Shown one piece after another: positions 1 to 9,145 of a DNA stretch of 64,000 nt. The stretch covers positions 1-64,000 of the forward strand of contig DAOUMV010000007.1 of NCBI GenBank assembly GCA_034408935.1, read 5' to 3'. The notes below the pieces were generated by a model that saw only the letters and a program-made list of their open reading frames with translations, was not told where the DNA came from and searched no databases. The stretch's first letter is position 1. Each line of letters starts with the position of its first letter. This stretch comes from DAOUMF01 sp034408935 (lineage in GTDB: Bacteria > Chloroflexota > Dehalococcoidia > SM23-28-2 > RBG-16-64-32). The position numbers were made by a program, and so were the translations under genes.

Positions 1-774
1 GCTCTTGATGGCCGACCGAAGCTGGTTCATGATGAAGTCCGCCATACCCTCCATCGTCTTGACGACGACGGTGCCGGTGAAGCCGTCGGTGACGATGACG
101 TCGGCGACATCGGTGGGGACCTGGCGCCCCTCCACGTTGCCGATGAAGTTGAGGTCGCTCTTGGCCAGCAGGGCATAGGTCTGCTGGGCCAGGGAGCTCC
201 CTTTCGTCTCCTCCTCGCCGATGTTCAGCAGCGCAACCTTGGGTCGCTCCACCTTCCACACCCGCTCCATGTAGGCGGAGGCCATCTGGGCGAACTGCAA
301 CAGGTAGCTGGGCTTACAGTCCGCGTTGGCGCCGATGTCCAGGAACACGACGAGCTTGCCGGAGAGGGGCATGAGGCCCACCAGCGTAGGCCGCTCGATG
401 CCCTTGATGCGGCCCAGGTGCATGATGGCGGCGGCCATTACGGCTCCGGTGTTGCCGGCGGAGACGAACGCCCCGGCCTGCTCCTCCTTCAACATGCGCA
501 GGCCGACGACGATGGAGGAGTCTTTCTTGTGGCGGGCGGCCTGGGCCGGTTGCTCGTCCATCTCGATCACCTCGGAGGCGGGGACGATGGTGACGCCGTC
601 GGGCTTGTCGCCGTGTTTGGCCAGCTCCACAGTGATGGGCTCCGGAAGGCCCACCAGGGCGACGCGCAAGCCCAACTCGCGGGCGGCGCGGACGGCTCCG
701 GCCACGATCTCGCCGGGGGCGTTGTCGCCCCCCATGGCGTCCAGGGCTATGACGGGGTTGGCAGTGGGCTGCAT
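1..774 (-). CDS. plsX: Phosphate acyltransferase PlsX (3' end cut by window edge)
   Basis: The visible 258 residues are the N-terminal three quarters of PlsX, which converts acyl-ACP to acyl-phosphate, the first step of the PlsX/PlsY route of membrane phospholipid synthesis. The protein opens with the family signature VIALDAMGGDNAP and carries SAGNTGAVMA, LDIGANADCKP and NIGEEETKGS. The ATG at 774 is placed directly before MQPTANPVIALDAMGG, the normal start of the family. PlsX is peripheral on the cytoplasmic face of the membrane. The C-terminus lies beyond position 1, so the full length cannot be judged. Confidence 0.95.
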   Translation of the reverse strand, partial: MQPTANPVIALDAMGGDNAPGEIVAGAVRAARELGLRVALVGLPEPITVELAKHGDKPDGVTIVPASEVIEMDEQPAQAARHKKDSSIVVGLRMLKEEQAGAFVSAGNTGAVMAAAIMHLGRIKGIERPTLVGLMPLSGKLVVFLDIGANADCKPSYLLQFAQMASAYMERVWKVERPKVALLNIGEEETKGSSLAQQTYALLAKSDLNFIGNVEGRQVPTDVADVIVTDGFTGTVVVKTMEGMADFIMNQLRSAIKS

Positions 775-818
775 TGCGTATAGCCTACCGGAGCGGCGCG
801 GTCTTGGCTAGCCGCAGG

Positions 819-1991
819 CTATCGCTGCACGCCCACGAGAAAGTTCCGGCCCTGCGGGAAGTCCGGATCCGAGAACGGCTCCACGATGGGGTGTGCGACT
901 CCCGCTCCGATATCCAGCAGGACAGGCATGGGTCCGTTGAGCGCTGGCACACCTGCCGCGCTCAGACGGTCCGCCGCGATGTCTGCGTTGCCCAGGAACA
1001 GGTCCGGCCCCAGCCAGGCCCCCAGCCATGGGAGGAAGTCCACAGACAAGGCGTGCTGCACGTTGCCGCCCTTGTCCGTGGTGAAGAGGAAGAACCTCTC
1101 CAGGAATTCCGGCGTGGTGCTGCGCTCCACCAGCGCGAACAGCAGGTTCTCACCGGCGGGGTCAGTCGTCAGGCTGATGACCTGATACTCGCGGCTGGGA
1201 TCACCGCCGATGTCCAGGAAGAGGTTACCGTCACTTGGGAGGACGCGCCCGTCGGCAGTGGGCCAGAGGAGCTCTCCATCGGGCACCGCCACGGGCCAAG
1301 CGAAGGCGGCCGCGCCCTCCGCCGGCTCGACAGCCTCTCCGCCGGGAAACATCTCGAACCGCAACGCGGCCGCCCCGTAGCGCGCCAGCAGGACGCCGTC
1401 ACCACGTATCGCAACGGGGCTGACGCTCCCGTCCAGAGCTCCCCAACGCTCCCATGTCTCGCCTCCGTCCTGAGAGCGAAAGAGCGTTGTACGCGCATCG
1501 GCGCTGGGGGGCGCGCCCACGTCTATACAGTTGCCCGCGGAGCACACTCCCACCACCGCCTGCAAGGCATCCGGGCTGAGCACGTACCCCGTGAAGTAGG
1601 GCTGCTCTTCCCGCACCGACCCGTTGGACTGCACTTCCCGCGGCCCCACCCCGAACTGCTCCACCACCAGCAGCGTGTCGCGGCTGAACTCCCCATCGGC
1701 ATTGCGGGAGACCCTCAGGAGGCTCTCGGCGGGGCCGTCGCAGTTGTAGCAGCCGGTTTCGATGAGGAGGGCCACATCGTCGGGGAACTCGACCTGTTCC
1801 CCGATCTCAAGCGGCTCAACCGGCACGCCACCGATGCTCTGAAGGGGCGTGGGGCTGGGAGTCTCTATGGGAGGCGGCATCGGGCTGGGCGTCATCGTGG
1901 CCGTCGGCGCCACCTCGCCAGCCTCGCACGCGGCGAGCGCGACGACAGTCAGGGGCAGAGCCAACAGAAGCAGCACGCTTGCCTTCGTCAC
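819..1991 (-). CDS. Predicted lipoprotein with an Asp-box (sialidase/BNR-like) motif
   Basis: 390 residues. The N-terminus is a lipoprotein signal: a short basic start, a leucine/valine-rich stretch and the lipobox LAAC with Cys21 or so as the lipidated residue, followed by a Thr/Pro-rich linker. The mature part contains RSQDGGETWERW, which fits the Asp-box motif (S-x-D-x-G-x-T-W) of BNR/sialidase-type beta-propellers. No catalytic residues can be assigned. It is probably anchored on the outer face of the cytoplasmic membrane. It lies upstream of plsX on the same strand with a 44-base gap. The precise function is unknown. Confidence 0.75.
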   Translation of the reverse strand: MTKASVLLLLALPLTVVALAACEAGEVAPTATMTPSPMPPPIETPSPTPLQSIGGVPVEPLEIGEQVEFPDDVALLIETGCYNCDGPAESLLRVSRNADGEFSRDTLLVVEQFGVGPREVQSNGSVREEQPYFTGYVLSPDALQAVVGVCSAGNCIDVGAPPSADARTTLFRSQDGGETWERWGALDGSVSPVAIRGDGVLLARYGAAALRFEMFPGGEAVEPAEGAAAFAWPVAVPDGELLWPTADGRVLPSDGNLFLDIGGDPSREYQVISLTTDPAGENLLFALVERSTTPEFLERFFLFTTDKGGNVQHALSVDFLPWLGAWLGPDLFLGNADIAADRLSAAGVPALNGPMPVLLDIGAGVAHPIVEPFSDPDFPQGRNFLVGVQR

Positions 1992-2071
1992 GGTGGTTCA
2001 CCGCCTCCCTCGAACCGTCCGACGGGATAACGCCGGACGGCAGCCCTAAGGTGCGGTGCGGGCGGCGACCG

Positions 2072-3253
2072 CTACCCGCCCGACTCGAACTCCTCCCGCA
2101 TGCGTTTGCGCAGGTTGGAGTCCGTGAGGACGTCCACGGCGGTCATGGCAAGGGCTTTCGCCGAGTCCAGCAGCGCCTTGTGGGCGACCTCGCTCGCGGC
2201 GATCTCGCGGAACTGTTCGGTGTGGATGGGGATATCGGCCGGCGCCACGGCGATGGTGGGGTGGATGGCGGGGACGATGGCGCTGACGTTGCCCATGTCC
2301 GTTGAGCCCATGGAGCGGCGCGGCTCCGGCTCCGTCACCTTGCGCCCCAGCGTCTCGATGTTGGCCACGTAGGCGTCGGCCAGGGCATGGTTGGTGCGCA
2401 TCGCCTTGTAGCGAGACTGCTCGCCCCAGCGGTACTCCATCTGGCAGCCGGTGGCCTGGGCCCCGGCCTGGAAGCAGGCCAGCACCCTCTCCTTGAGGGC
2501 GTCATCCAGGTAGGGATCGTCCTCGGCGCGGATGAGGAGGCTGGCCGCCGTGTGATGAGGGATGACATTCACGGCCTGGCCGCCGTCGGTGATGATGCCG
2601 TGAATACGGGCGGAGTCGCGGAGCTGCTGGCGGAGGAGGCCGATGTTGACGAAGGAGGTGACCATGGCGTCCAGGGCGTTGAGGCCGGCCTCAGGGCGGG
2701 CGGCGGCGTGGGCCGCCTTGCCGTGGAACTCCACGTTCAGCTCCAGGCAAGCGAGGGAGCTGTTGACGGCGACCTCGCGGTTGCCGGGGTGGACGAGCAT
2801 GGCGCAGGGGAGCCCCTCGAAGGCGCCGCGGCTGGCCATGTACACCTTGCCGCCGGCGGCCTCCTCGGCGGGGGTGCCGATGACGAGCACGGTGCCGCCG
2901 GTGTCCGCGACGACGGCCTTGGCCGCCAGGCCGGCGGCGGTGGAGGCGGTGCCGATGATGTTGTGGCCGCAGCCGTGGCCGACGCCGGGGAGGGCGTCGT
3001 ATTCCGCCAGGAAGGCCACCTTTGGTTCGCCCTCGCCGTGGGAGGCGCGGAAAGCGGTGGGTAGTTGACAGATGCCCCGCTCCAGAGCAAACCCCTCTGC
3101 CTCCAGGCAGTCGGCCAGCCAGGCGGAGGCCTTCTCTTCCTGGAAGGCGGTCTCCGGGTTGGCGTGGAGTTTGAGGCTGAGGGCGATGAGCTCGTCGCGG
3201 CGGCGGTCGACCTCGGAGATCACACGTTGCTTGAGCCGGTCGCGGTCAGGCAT
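2072..3253 (-). CDS. M20 family metallo-amidohydrolase/aminoacylase
   Basis: 393 residues of the M20D amidohydrolase family, which cleaves amide bonds of N-acyl amino acids or aminobenzoyl-glutamate-like substrates with a dinuclear metal centre. Metal-site motifs are EYDALPGVGHGCGHN, GTPAEEAAGGK and HGKAAHAAARPEAG; the C-terminal GSTDMGNVSAIVPAIHPTI is also typical. The reading frame stays open upstream to 3370, but the ATG at 3253 (MPDRDRLKQ) is preceded by GGAAAGGA at suitable spacing and fits the family length, so I use it. Substrate is not assignable from sequence. It is cytosolic, with no signal peptide. Confidence 0.88.
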   Translation of the reverse strand: MPDRDRLKQRVISEVDRRRDELIALSLKLHANPETAFQEEKASAWLADCLEAEGFALERGICQLPTAFRASHGEGEPKVAFLAEYDALPGVGHGCGHNIIGTASTAAGLAAKAVVADTGGTVLVIGTPAEEAAGGKVYMASRGAFEGLPCAMLVHPGNREVAVNSSLACLELNVEFHGKAAHAAARPEAGLNALDAMVTSFVNIGLLRQQLRDSARIHGIITDGGQAVNVIPHHTAASLLIRAEDDPYLDDALKERVLACFQAGAQATGCQMEYRWGEQSRYKAMRTNHALADAYVANIETLGRKVTEPEPRRSMGSTDMGNVSAIVPAIHPTIAVAPADIPIHTEQFREIAASEVAHKALLDSAKALAMTAVDVLTDSNLRKRMREEFESGG

Positions 3254-3297
3254 GGAGCGCACCGTCCTTTCCAGATGAGGCCGCTCCATTCTATAGA

Positions 3298-3418
3298 GAA
3301 CGGGGACAGGGGACAAGGAACAGGGGATCATGGGGCGAAGGCTATCGCGAGACAGGACAACGCCGCGCACTTCAGTGTGCGGTGCCTATTCCTTCCCGGC
3401 GTTTCCTGTTCCCCGTTC
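3298..3418. repeat. Imperfect inverted repeat, purine-rich intergenic element
   Basis: GAACGGGGACAGG (3298-3310) recurs on the opposite strand as GAACGGGGAACAGG (3405-3418). The left part continues as a G/A-rich string of GGGGACA and GGAACAGGGG words. Similar wording occurs at 25421-25500, so this looks like one of a dispersed intergenic family. It separates the divergently transcribed amidohydrolase and lipoprotein genes. Confidence 0.5.
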
Positions 3419-3449
3419 CCTGATATACTCTACTCCACCCTCCAACGCC

Positions 3450-3527
3450 ATGGACTTCAGGCGACACATCCGCAAGCTGCCCGACTTCCCGGAGCCGCGG
3501 GCGCGGTTCGGGAAGGGGTTGACTATG
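3450..3527 (+). pseudogene. Possible remnant of an adenine phosphoribosyltransferase N-terminus
   Basis: ATG at 3450 opens 25 codons that read MDFRRHIRKLPDFPEP and continue RARFGKGLTM. Adenine phosphoribosyltransferases typically begin M-D-L-x-x-x-I-R-D-I-P-D-F-P-K-P-G-x-x-F-K-D-I-T, so spacing and most key positions match. The stretch runs in frame into the start of the following lipoprotein gene, and none of the rest of Apt follows. I read it as a deletion scar or chance resemblance; a translated N-terminal extension is unlikely because it would displace the lipoprotein signal peptide. Confidence 0.35.
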
Positions 3528-4712
3528 AGACCGGGAAGCCTTCTGCCTGCTACGGTACGAGTGACGCGCGCACAGGCAGCGGCGGCAGCCCTGGGCATCG
3601 TTTCCCTCGTCGCTCTCTCGGCCTGCGGCGATGAGCCCAGCGGGGAGCCCTCCACGCACACGCCCGTACCCCCACAGGAGCAGGTCCTGCGCGATGTCCC
3701 CTTCGCACAGGTCGTGCAGGAGAGCTTCGGCGCCCAGGGGCTAACGGAGCGAGGCACGGTGCTGGAGGCCGCCGACGGTTCCTCCTACCACCTGCTGAGG
3801 CGACTCATCGGCCACCTCCACTCGCCGGCTGACCTGACGATGGCGGTGTTCATAGACCACCGACCGTCCCAACCGGACAAGCGGCCAGAGGGCGTCTACG
3901 TCACCTTCGTGTCCCTGGACGCAGACGGCCGACCCCGCTATGAGGGTCCCTCGGTGCTGACGGCATCGAGGGCGGGCATCGTGCCGGAAGCCGGTGACGT
4001 GGAGCCATTCCGGCAGAACGCCGAGTTCCCAGAGGGGGTCACGTCCATCTCCCCGAGCCTCGTCCTGGATCTGGAGGGCGACGGCCTGGAGGAGATGGCG
4101 CTCCTGGCGCACACGCGTCGGCAGGGCGTCTCCTTCAAGCACTACGACGTGTACCAGCGGGATGTCGACAGCGGGAGCTGGCAGCGCGTAGGCGGCGAAG
4201 GAGCGGTGGACGCGCCGGGCCTGGCCGCTCTGGAGTACTGGGCGAGCGTCGGGGCCGCCACAGAGATCGCCAGCCGCTGGGATCCGGAGGAGCGCCTGCT
4301 CACCGTCTGGCCCTGGCTGGCGGATGAGGACGCGCCCGTTGACCCGGAGGTCATCACGAGGCTGGTGCCCGACGATGACCCGGAGAAGGTGGGCGCGGCC
4401 CAGGAAGCGCTCATCTTCCTACGCACCTTCTTCGATGAGGCCCACCAGCGCTTCTCCGAGGGCTTCCAGGTGAACCAGCCGTGGCCGGGATTCGTCAACG
4501 GGTTCAAGTCCACCGAGGCGGTGGACCTCATCTCCGTCTCGCCGCCAGCCTTCGAGGAAGACGGGACGGCCAACGTGGAGGTCCTGCTGGACCTGAGGGA
4601 GCGCGAAGGTGAGGAGCCCGTGGTGCGACGCTTCCTGGTGGAGACGGAGACGGTGCAGGAGGGAGAGGAGTGGTACCTCAACGGCGTCTCCGCCAGCGAG
4701 CAGCGAGACTAA
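3525..4712 (+). CDS. Predicted lipoprotein of unknown function
   Basis: 395 residues. From the ATG at 3525 the protein has a basic n-region, an Ala/Val-rich hydrophobic stretch and the lipobox LSAC near residue 33, then CGDEPSGEPSTHTP, a typical flexible linker. GGAAGGGG (3511-3518) is a good ribosome binding site for this ATG; starts further upstream would bury the signal peptide. The mature part is acidic and rich in Asp/Glu/Pro, with LVLDLEGDGLEEMALL resembling secreted proteins with VCBS/FG-GAP-like Asp-rich loops. No enzyme family is recognised. The stop codon lies 5 bases before the -35 box of the SAM-riboswitch operon. Confidence 0.7.
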   Translation: MRPGSLLPATVRVTRAQAAAAALGIVSLVALSACGDEPSGEPSTHTPVPPQEQVLRDVPFAQVVQESFGAQGLTERGTVLEAADGSSYHLLRRLIGHLHSPADLTMAVFIDHRPSQPDKRPEGVYVTFVSLDADGRPRYEGPSVLTASRAGIVPEAGDVEPFRQNAEFPEGVTSISPSLVLDLEGDGLEEMALLAHTRRQGVSFKHYDVYQRDVDSGSWQRVGGEGAVDAPGLAALEYWASVGAATEIASRWDPEERLLTVWPWLADEDAPVDPEVITRLVPDDDPEKVGAAQEALIFLRTFFDEAHQRFSEGFQVNQPWPGFVNGFKSTEAVDLISVSPPAFEEDGTANVEVLLDLREREGEEPVVRRFLVETETVQEGEEWYLNGVSASEQRD

Positions 4713-4717
4713 CGAGC

Positions 4718-4747
4718 TTGACAGCGCCCAGAAGCGGACGATAACAT
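4718..4747 (+). promoter_or_regulatory. Sigma-70-type promoter of the SAM-cycle operon
   Basis: TTGACA (4718-4723) is separated by 18 bases from TAACAT (4742-4747). A start near 4754 would place the SAM-I riboswitch about 17 bases into the transcript. Confidence 0.65.
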
Positions 4748-4770
4748 CGAGGCACAAAGCAATAGGAAAG

Positions 4771-4925
4771 CACTCTTATCCAGAGCGGTGGAGGGAACGG
4801 CCCCAGGAAGCCCGGCAACCGGCCAGTAAGGGTCACGGCTGAGGGACTAGGCCCCGCCAGTCGCCTGAAACTCGATCCGGCACGGTGCTAACTCCGACCC
4901 GCCCTCGGCGGGAAAGATGAGAGTG
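4771..4925 (+). promoter_or_regulatory. SAM-I (S-box) riboswitch
   Basis: The sequence has the S-box core: CTTATC followed by CAGAGCGGTGGAGGGAACGG and then GGAAGCCCGGCAACC at 4806-4820. The outer P1 helix is formed by CACTCTTATC (4771-4780) and GATGAGAGTG (4916-4925), complementary with one G-U pair. S-box aptamers bind S-adenosylmethionine and shut down downstream genes when SAM is abundant. Here the downstream operon makes SAM (metK) and recycles its by-products (ahcY, mtnA, mtnP), which fits the ligand. Confidence 0.93.
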
Positions 4926-4938
4926 GCGAGTTGCGAGA

Positions 4939-4964
4939 CTTCTCCACCGCGGGAGAGGTTTTTT
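4939..4964 (+). terminator. Intrinsic terminator of the SAM-I riboswitch
   Basis: CTTCTCC (4939-4945) pairs with GGAGAGG (4952-4958) across the loop ACCGCG, followed by six T residues (4959-4964). It lies 13 bases after aptamer helix P1, the usual place for the expression platform. The 3' arm GGGAGAGG is also the only ribosome binding site for the mtnA start at 4966, so the hairpin could block initiation as well as terminate. CTCCACCGC (4942-4950) is perfectly complementary to GCGGTGGAG (4785-4793) inside the aptamer, a possible antiterminator pairing. Confidence 0.85.
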
Positions 4965-4965
4965 C

Positions 4966-6028
<1,063 letters not shown>

Positions 6029-6036
<8 letters not shown>

Positions 6037-6907
6037 GGCGAAGGTTGGCATCATCGGCGGCAGCGGCTTCTACCGCATGGACGGCCTCACCGACGCGGAG
6101 GAGGTGCGCCCGGAGACCCCCTTTGGAGAGCCCAGCGGCAGCATCGTCGTGGGGACGCTGGAGGGGGAGCGGGTGGCCTTCCTGCCGCGTCACGGGCCCG
6201 GCCACCGCATCTTGCCCCAGGAACTGCCGGCGCGGGCCAACGTCTACGCCCTCAAGTCCCTGGGTGTGGAGACCATCGTTGGGGTGAGCGCGGTGGGCAG
6301 CCTGAGGGAGGAGATCGAGCCGCTGCACCTGGTGGTGCCGGACCAGATCATCGACCGGACGCGTGGGCGGCCCTCGACGTTCTTCGGAGAGGGCCTCGTC
6401 GCCCATATCGGCTTCGCCGACCCCTTCTGCCCGGAGACGCGAACGGCACTGGCCGCCTCGGCGCGGGAGGCGGGAGCCACCGTGCACGATGGCGGCACCT
6501 ACGTGGTTGTGGAGGGACCGGCCTTCTCCACGCGGGCCGAATCGCACCTGTACCGCACCTGGGGCGCCGATGTCATCGGCATGACGGCGCTGCCGGAAGC
6601 GAAGCTGGCCCGCGAAGCCGAGATCTGCTATGCCATCCTGGCCTGCGCCACAGACTATGACTGCTGGCACTACGGGGAGGCCGACGTCACCGCGGAGATG
6701 ATCGTGGCCAACCTCCGGAAGAACGTGGCACTCTCCCAGGAGGCGGTTCGGCTGTTCCTGCGGCGCCTGCCCCGCGAAAGGCGCTGCGGCTGCCGCGACG
6801 CCCTGGCCAACGCCCTGGTCACCCCGCTGGATCAGGTGCCACAGGCCACCCTGGCCAAGCTGGAGCCGCTGATAAGGAAGTACGTGGCGGCAGGGAGGGC
6901 CGGCTGA
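6029..6907 (+). CDS. mtnP: S-methyl-5'-thioadenosine phosphorylase
   Basis: 292 residues of the PNP/MTAP phosphorylase family, which splits methylthioadenosine with phosphate into adenine and methylthioribose-1-phosphate, the MtnA substrate. Seen: GIIGGSGFYRMDGL at the N-terminus, PRHGPGHRILPQELPARANV (phosphate site), VEGPAFSTRAES and GADVIGMTALPEAKLAREAE (base/ribose site). The ATG at 6029 overlaps the mtnA stop. The stop overlaps the next start as TGATG, indicating tight translational coupling. Confidence 0.94.
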
Positions 6908-7827
6908 TGGTGGACACCACACTACACAGCGACCGCGAAGCGGTCCACGCGCGCTACAGCGTAGAACGGTTGACCAGCCGAGGGGCGATTCGCGCGTTGC
7001 TGGGCCCGGAAGCGAACTACGCGGCCTACGCCCTGGCGCAACTAGCGCCCTCGCTGTTTCCACGCAGCGAGTGGTGGCGGGTTACCAGCCCTACGGGCGC
7101 CCGTTCGGGCGGCTCCGCCGGGTGCGCCCTCGTCCTTCACTCACAGGGAGGCCTGGGCCCGGCGCTGCTTACCGTGGGCGACGCCGCGGCGCTGGATGTC
7201 CTGCTCAGCCTCCATCCCGGGCCACGTACGTGCTTCGCCAGCTTCCGGCCGGAGCACTTGGAGGTAATGCAACGACACTTCCTACTCACGCGCAAGGAAC
7301 TCATGGTGCGCATGTCGGTCACCGGGAAGACGTTCCGCCCCGCAAAAGGGGAGGCGATGCGGTTACGCGGACGCGACATCAGCCTCATCAACCGGCTCTA
7401 CTCCGCGGAGGGCAGCCCGGCGGCCTACTCTTCCGGTCACATTGAAGAAGGAGTATACTACGGGGTTATCGCTGAGGGGAAGCTGGCTAGCATCGCAGGG
7501 ACGCACGTGCACTCGCCCACGGAACGGGTGGCGGTCGTGGGCAACGTGTTCACGCATCCCCGCTACCGAGGTACGGGCCTGGCCACCATCGCCACCAGCG
7601 CGGTGACCGAGGCGATGCTGGAGCACTGCGATCTAGTCGCCCTGACGGTGGAGGTCAGCAACGCCCCCGCCCTTGCGGTCTATGGGAAGCTGGGCTACCG
7701 TCAACAGTGCACGTTGTATGAGACGCCGGCGGTCCGCAAGGACCCGCTGGGCCTGGCCAGCGGCCTGCGCCGTCTGGCCGCCGGCTGGCGCGGCCGCCGA
7801 GAGGGGAAGGAGGTAGTGGTACGGTGA
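6907..7827 (+). CDS. GNAT family N-acetyltransferase
   Basis: 306 residues. The C-terminal part carries the GNAT acetyl-CoA binding fold: motif A as FTHPRYRGTGLATIATSAV around residue 220 and motif B as VEVSNAPALAVYGKLGYR. The N-terminal half is a poorly conserved extension, as in FR47-like members. The substrate cannot be read from sequence. It starts inside the mtnP stop (TGATG) and is coupled to the PfpI-like gene, so it belongs to the SAM-controlled operon. A link to methylthio or sulfur metabolites is only contextual. Confidence 0.8.
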   Translation: MVDTTLHSDREAVHARYSVERLTSRGAIRALLGPEANYAAYALAQLAPSLFPRSEWWRVTSPTGARSGGSAGCALVLHSQGGLGPALLTVGDAAALDVLLSLHPGPRTCFASFRPEHLEVMQRHFLLTRKELMVRMSVTGKTFRPAKGEAMRLRGRDISLINRLYSAEGSPAAYSSGHIEEGVYYGVIAEGKLASIAGTHVHSPTERVAVVGNVFTHPRYRGTGLATIATSAVTEAMLEHCDLVALTVEVSNAPALAVYGKLGYRQQCTLYETPAVRKDPLGLASGLRRLAAGWRGRREGKEVVVR

Positions 7828-8420
7828 CGCGGCACGTGGGGATCGTGCTCTTTCCCATCTTCGAGGAGTTGGACGCGGTCGGCCCCTTCGAAGTATTCGG
7901 CGCGCTCTCCGAGCTGGACACGGACTGGCGGGTGGTGACGGTTGCCGAGTCCGCAGGTGCCGTAACCGGCGCCCACGGGCTCAAGATCACCCCCGACCAC
8001 ACCTTCGAAGACTGCCCTCCCTTAGATGTAATCCTGGTGCCCGGAGGCTTCGGCACCCGGCAGGAGATGAACAACCCACGGATGCTGGAGTTCCTGCAGC
8101 GCAGGGCGCGGACAGCCTCCTACGTCACGTCCGTCTGCACGGGAGCCCTGGTACTACACAAAGCCGCCTTCCTCGCCGGCAGGAAGGTGACGACGCACTG
8201 GGGTGCAATGGACCTGCTCCGCGGGATGGGTGACGTGGATGTAGTGAAGGAGCGATACGTGCAAGACGGCAACGTGATAACCGCTGCGGGCGTTTCGGCA
8301 GGCATTGACATGGCGTTGTATCTGGTGAGCCTCCTGAAGGACGGACAAACGGCCCGCAACGTGCAGAAGATGATAGAGTACTACCCCAAACCGCCAGAAC
8401 TCGCGGAGGCTACCGTATGA
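7824..8420 (+). CDS. DJ-1/PfpI superfamily protein (isonitrile hydratase-like)
   Basis: 198 residues. The nucleophile elbow motif SVCTGALVL gives the conserved Cys, with an upstream acidic residue in FEELDAVGPFEVFG and the later AAGVSAGIDMALYLV typical of the InhA/ThiJ branch. Such proteins act as isonitrile hydratases, glyoxalases or amidases; which one applies here is open. Start is GTG at 7824 behind GAGGGGAAGGAGG (7801-7813), overlapping the previous stop. It is cytosolic, the fourth gene of the SAM-controlled operon, and overlaps the DUF1028 start by 4 bases. Confidence 0.85.
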   Translation: MTRHVGIVLFPIFEELDAVGPFEVFGALSELDTDWRVVTVAESAGAVTGAHGLKITPDHTFEDCPPLDVILVPGGFGTRQEMNNPRMLEFLQRRARTASYVTSVCTGALVLHKAAFLAGRKVTTHWGAMDLLRGMGDVDVVKERYVQDGNVITAAGVSAGIDMALYLVSLLKDGQTARNVQKMIEYYPKPPELAEATV

Positions 8421-9145
8421 CCTTCTCCATCGTCGCACGCTGCCCACGAACGGGGATGCTGGGGGTGGCCGCGTCCAGCAGGGCTCTGGCCGCGGGCTTC
8501 TGGGTGCCCTACGTGCGTACCGGCGTCGGCGCCATCGCCAGTCAGGCGTTCACCAACCCCTACCTGGGAATCGACGGCCTCACCCTGCTGGAGCAGGGGC
8601 TGGCAGCCGAACGCGCCGTGGAACGGCTCGTCGAGAGCGACCGGGGCCGCGACCTGCGTCAGGTAGGCATCGTCGACCGGGATGGGCACACGGCGGCCTA
8701 CACCGGCGCCAAGTGCATCCCCTGGGCAGGACAGGCGGAGGGAGGGGGCTACGTCTGCCTGGGCAACATCCTCACGGGCGAGGAGGTGGTCAAGGCGATG
8801 GCCCTCGCCTTCGAGGTCAGCGTGGACGAGGAGCTGCCGGAGCGGCTCCTGCGGGCCCTGGAGGCCGGCCAGGAGGCCGGCGGGGACCGCCGCGGCCGCC
8901 AGTCGGCCGGCATGCGCGTCGTCCATGCGGAGGAGTACCCCTACTGCGACCTGCGGGTGGACGATCACCCAGACCCCGTCGCGGAGTTGCGCAGGGTATT
9001 CGGCATCTTCCAGCGAGAGGAGCCGTTCTACCAGATGATGTCCCGTCGGGACGACTACACGCCCCAGTGGGAAGCGCTCGTACGGATGCGCGAGATATTG
9101 GAGGCCTCGCTGGAGGAAGAGACCACCGCCGCAAAGGAGCGATAA
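8417..9145 (+). CDS. DUF1028 family protein (putative Ntn-type hydrolase)
   Basis: 242 residues with the DUF1028 pattern: MTFSIVARCPRTGMLGVAAS at the start, then GVGAIASQAFTNPYLG, YTGAKCIPWAG and GNILTGEEVVKAMA. The family is predicted to have an Ntn-hydrolase-like fold, but its substrate is not established. ATG at 8417 overlaps the preceding stop and its TAA overlaps the ahcY ATG by one base. Its position between salvage genes and ahcY is the only functional clue. Confidence 0.85.
   Translation: MTFSIVARCPRTGMLGVAASSRALAAGFWVPYVRTGVGAIASQAFTNPYLGIDGLTLLEQGLAAERAVERLVESDRGRDLRQVGIVDRDGHTAAYTGAKCIPWAGQAEGGGYVCLGNILTGEEVVKAMALAFEVSVDEELPERLLRALEAGQEAGGDRRGRQSAGMRVVHAEEYPYCDLRVDDHPDPVAELRRVFGIFQREEPFYQMMSRRDDYTPQWEALVRMREILEASLEEETTAAKER

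Noticed and set aside
774..2030. Long plus-strand open frame opposite the Asp-box lipoprotein
   Set aside because: Arg/His/Gly-rich translation without any family pattern; it mirrors the lipoprotein on the other strand, a common effect of GC-rich codon bias.
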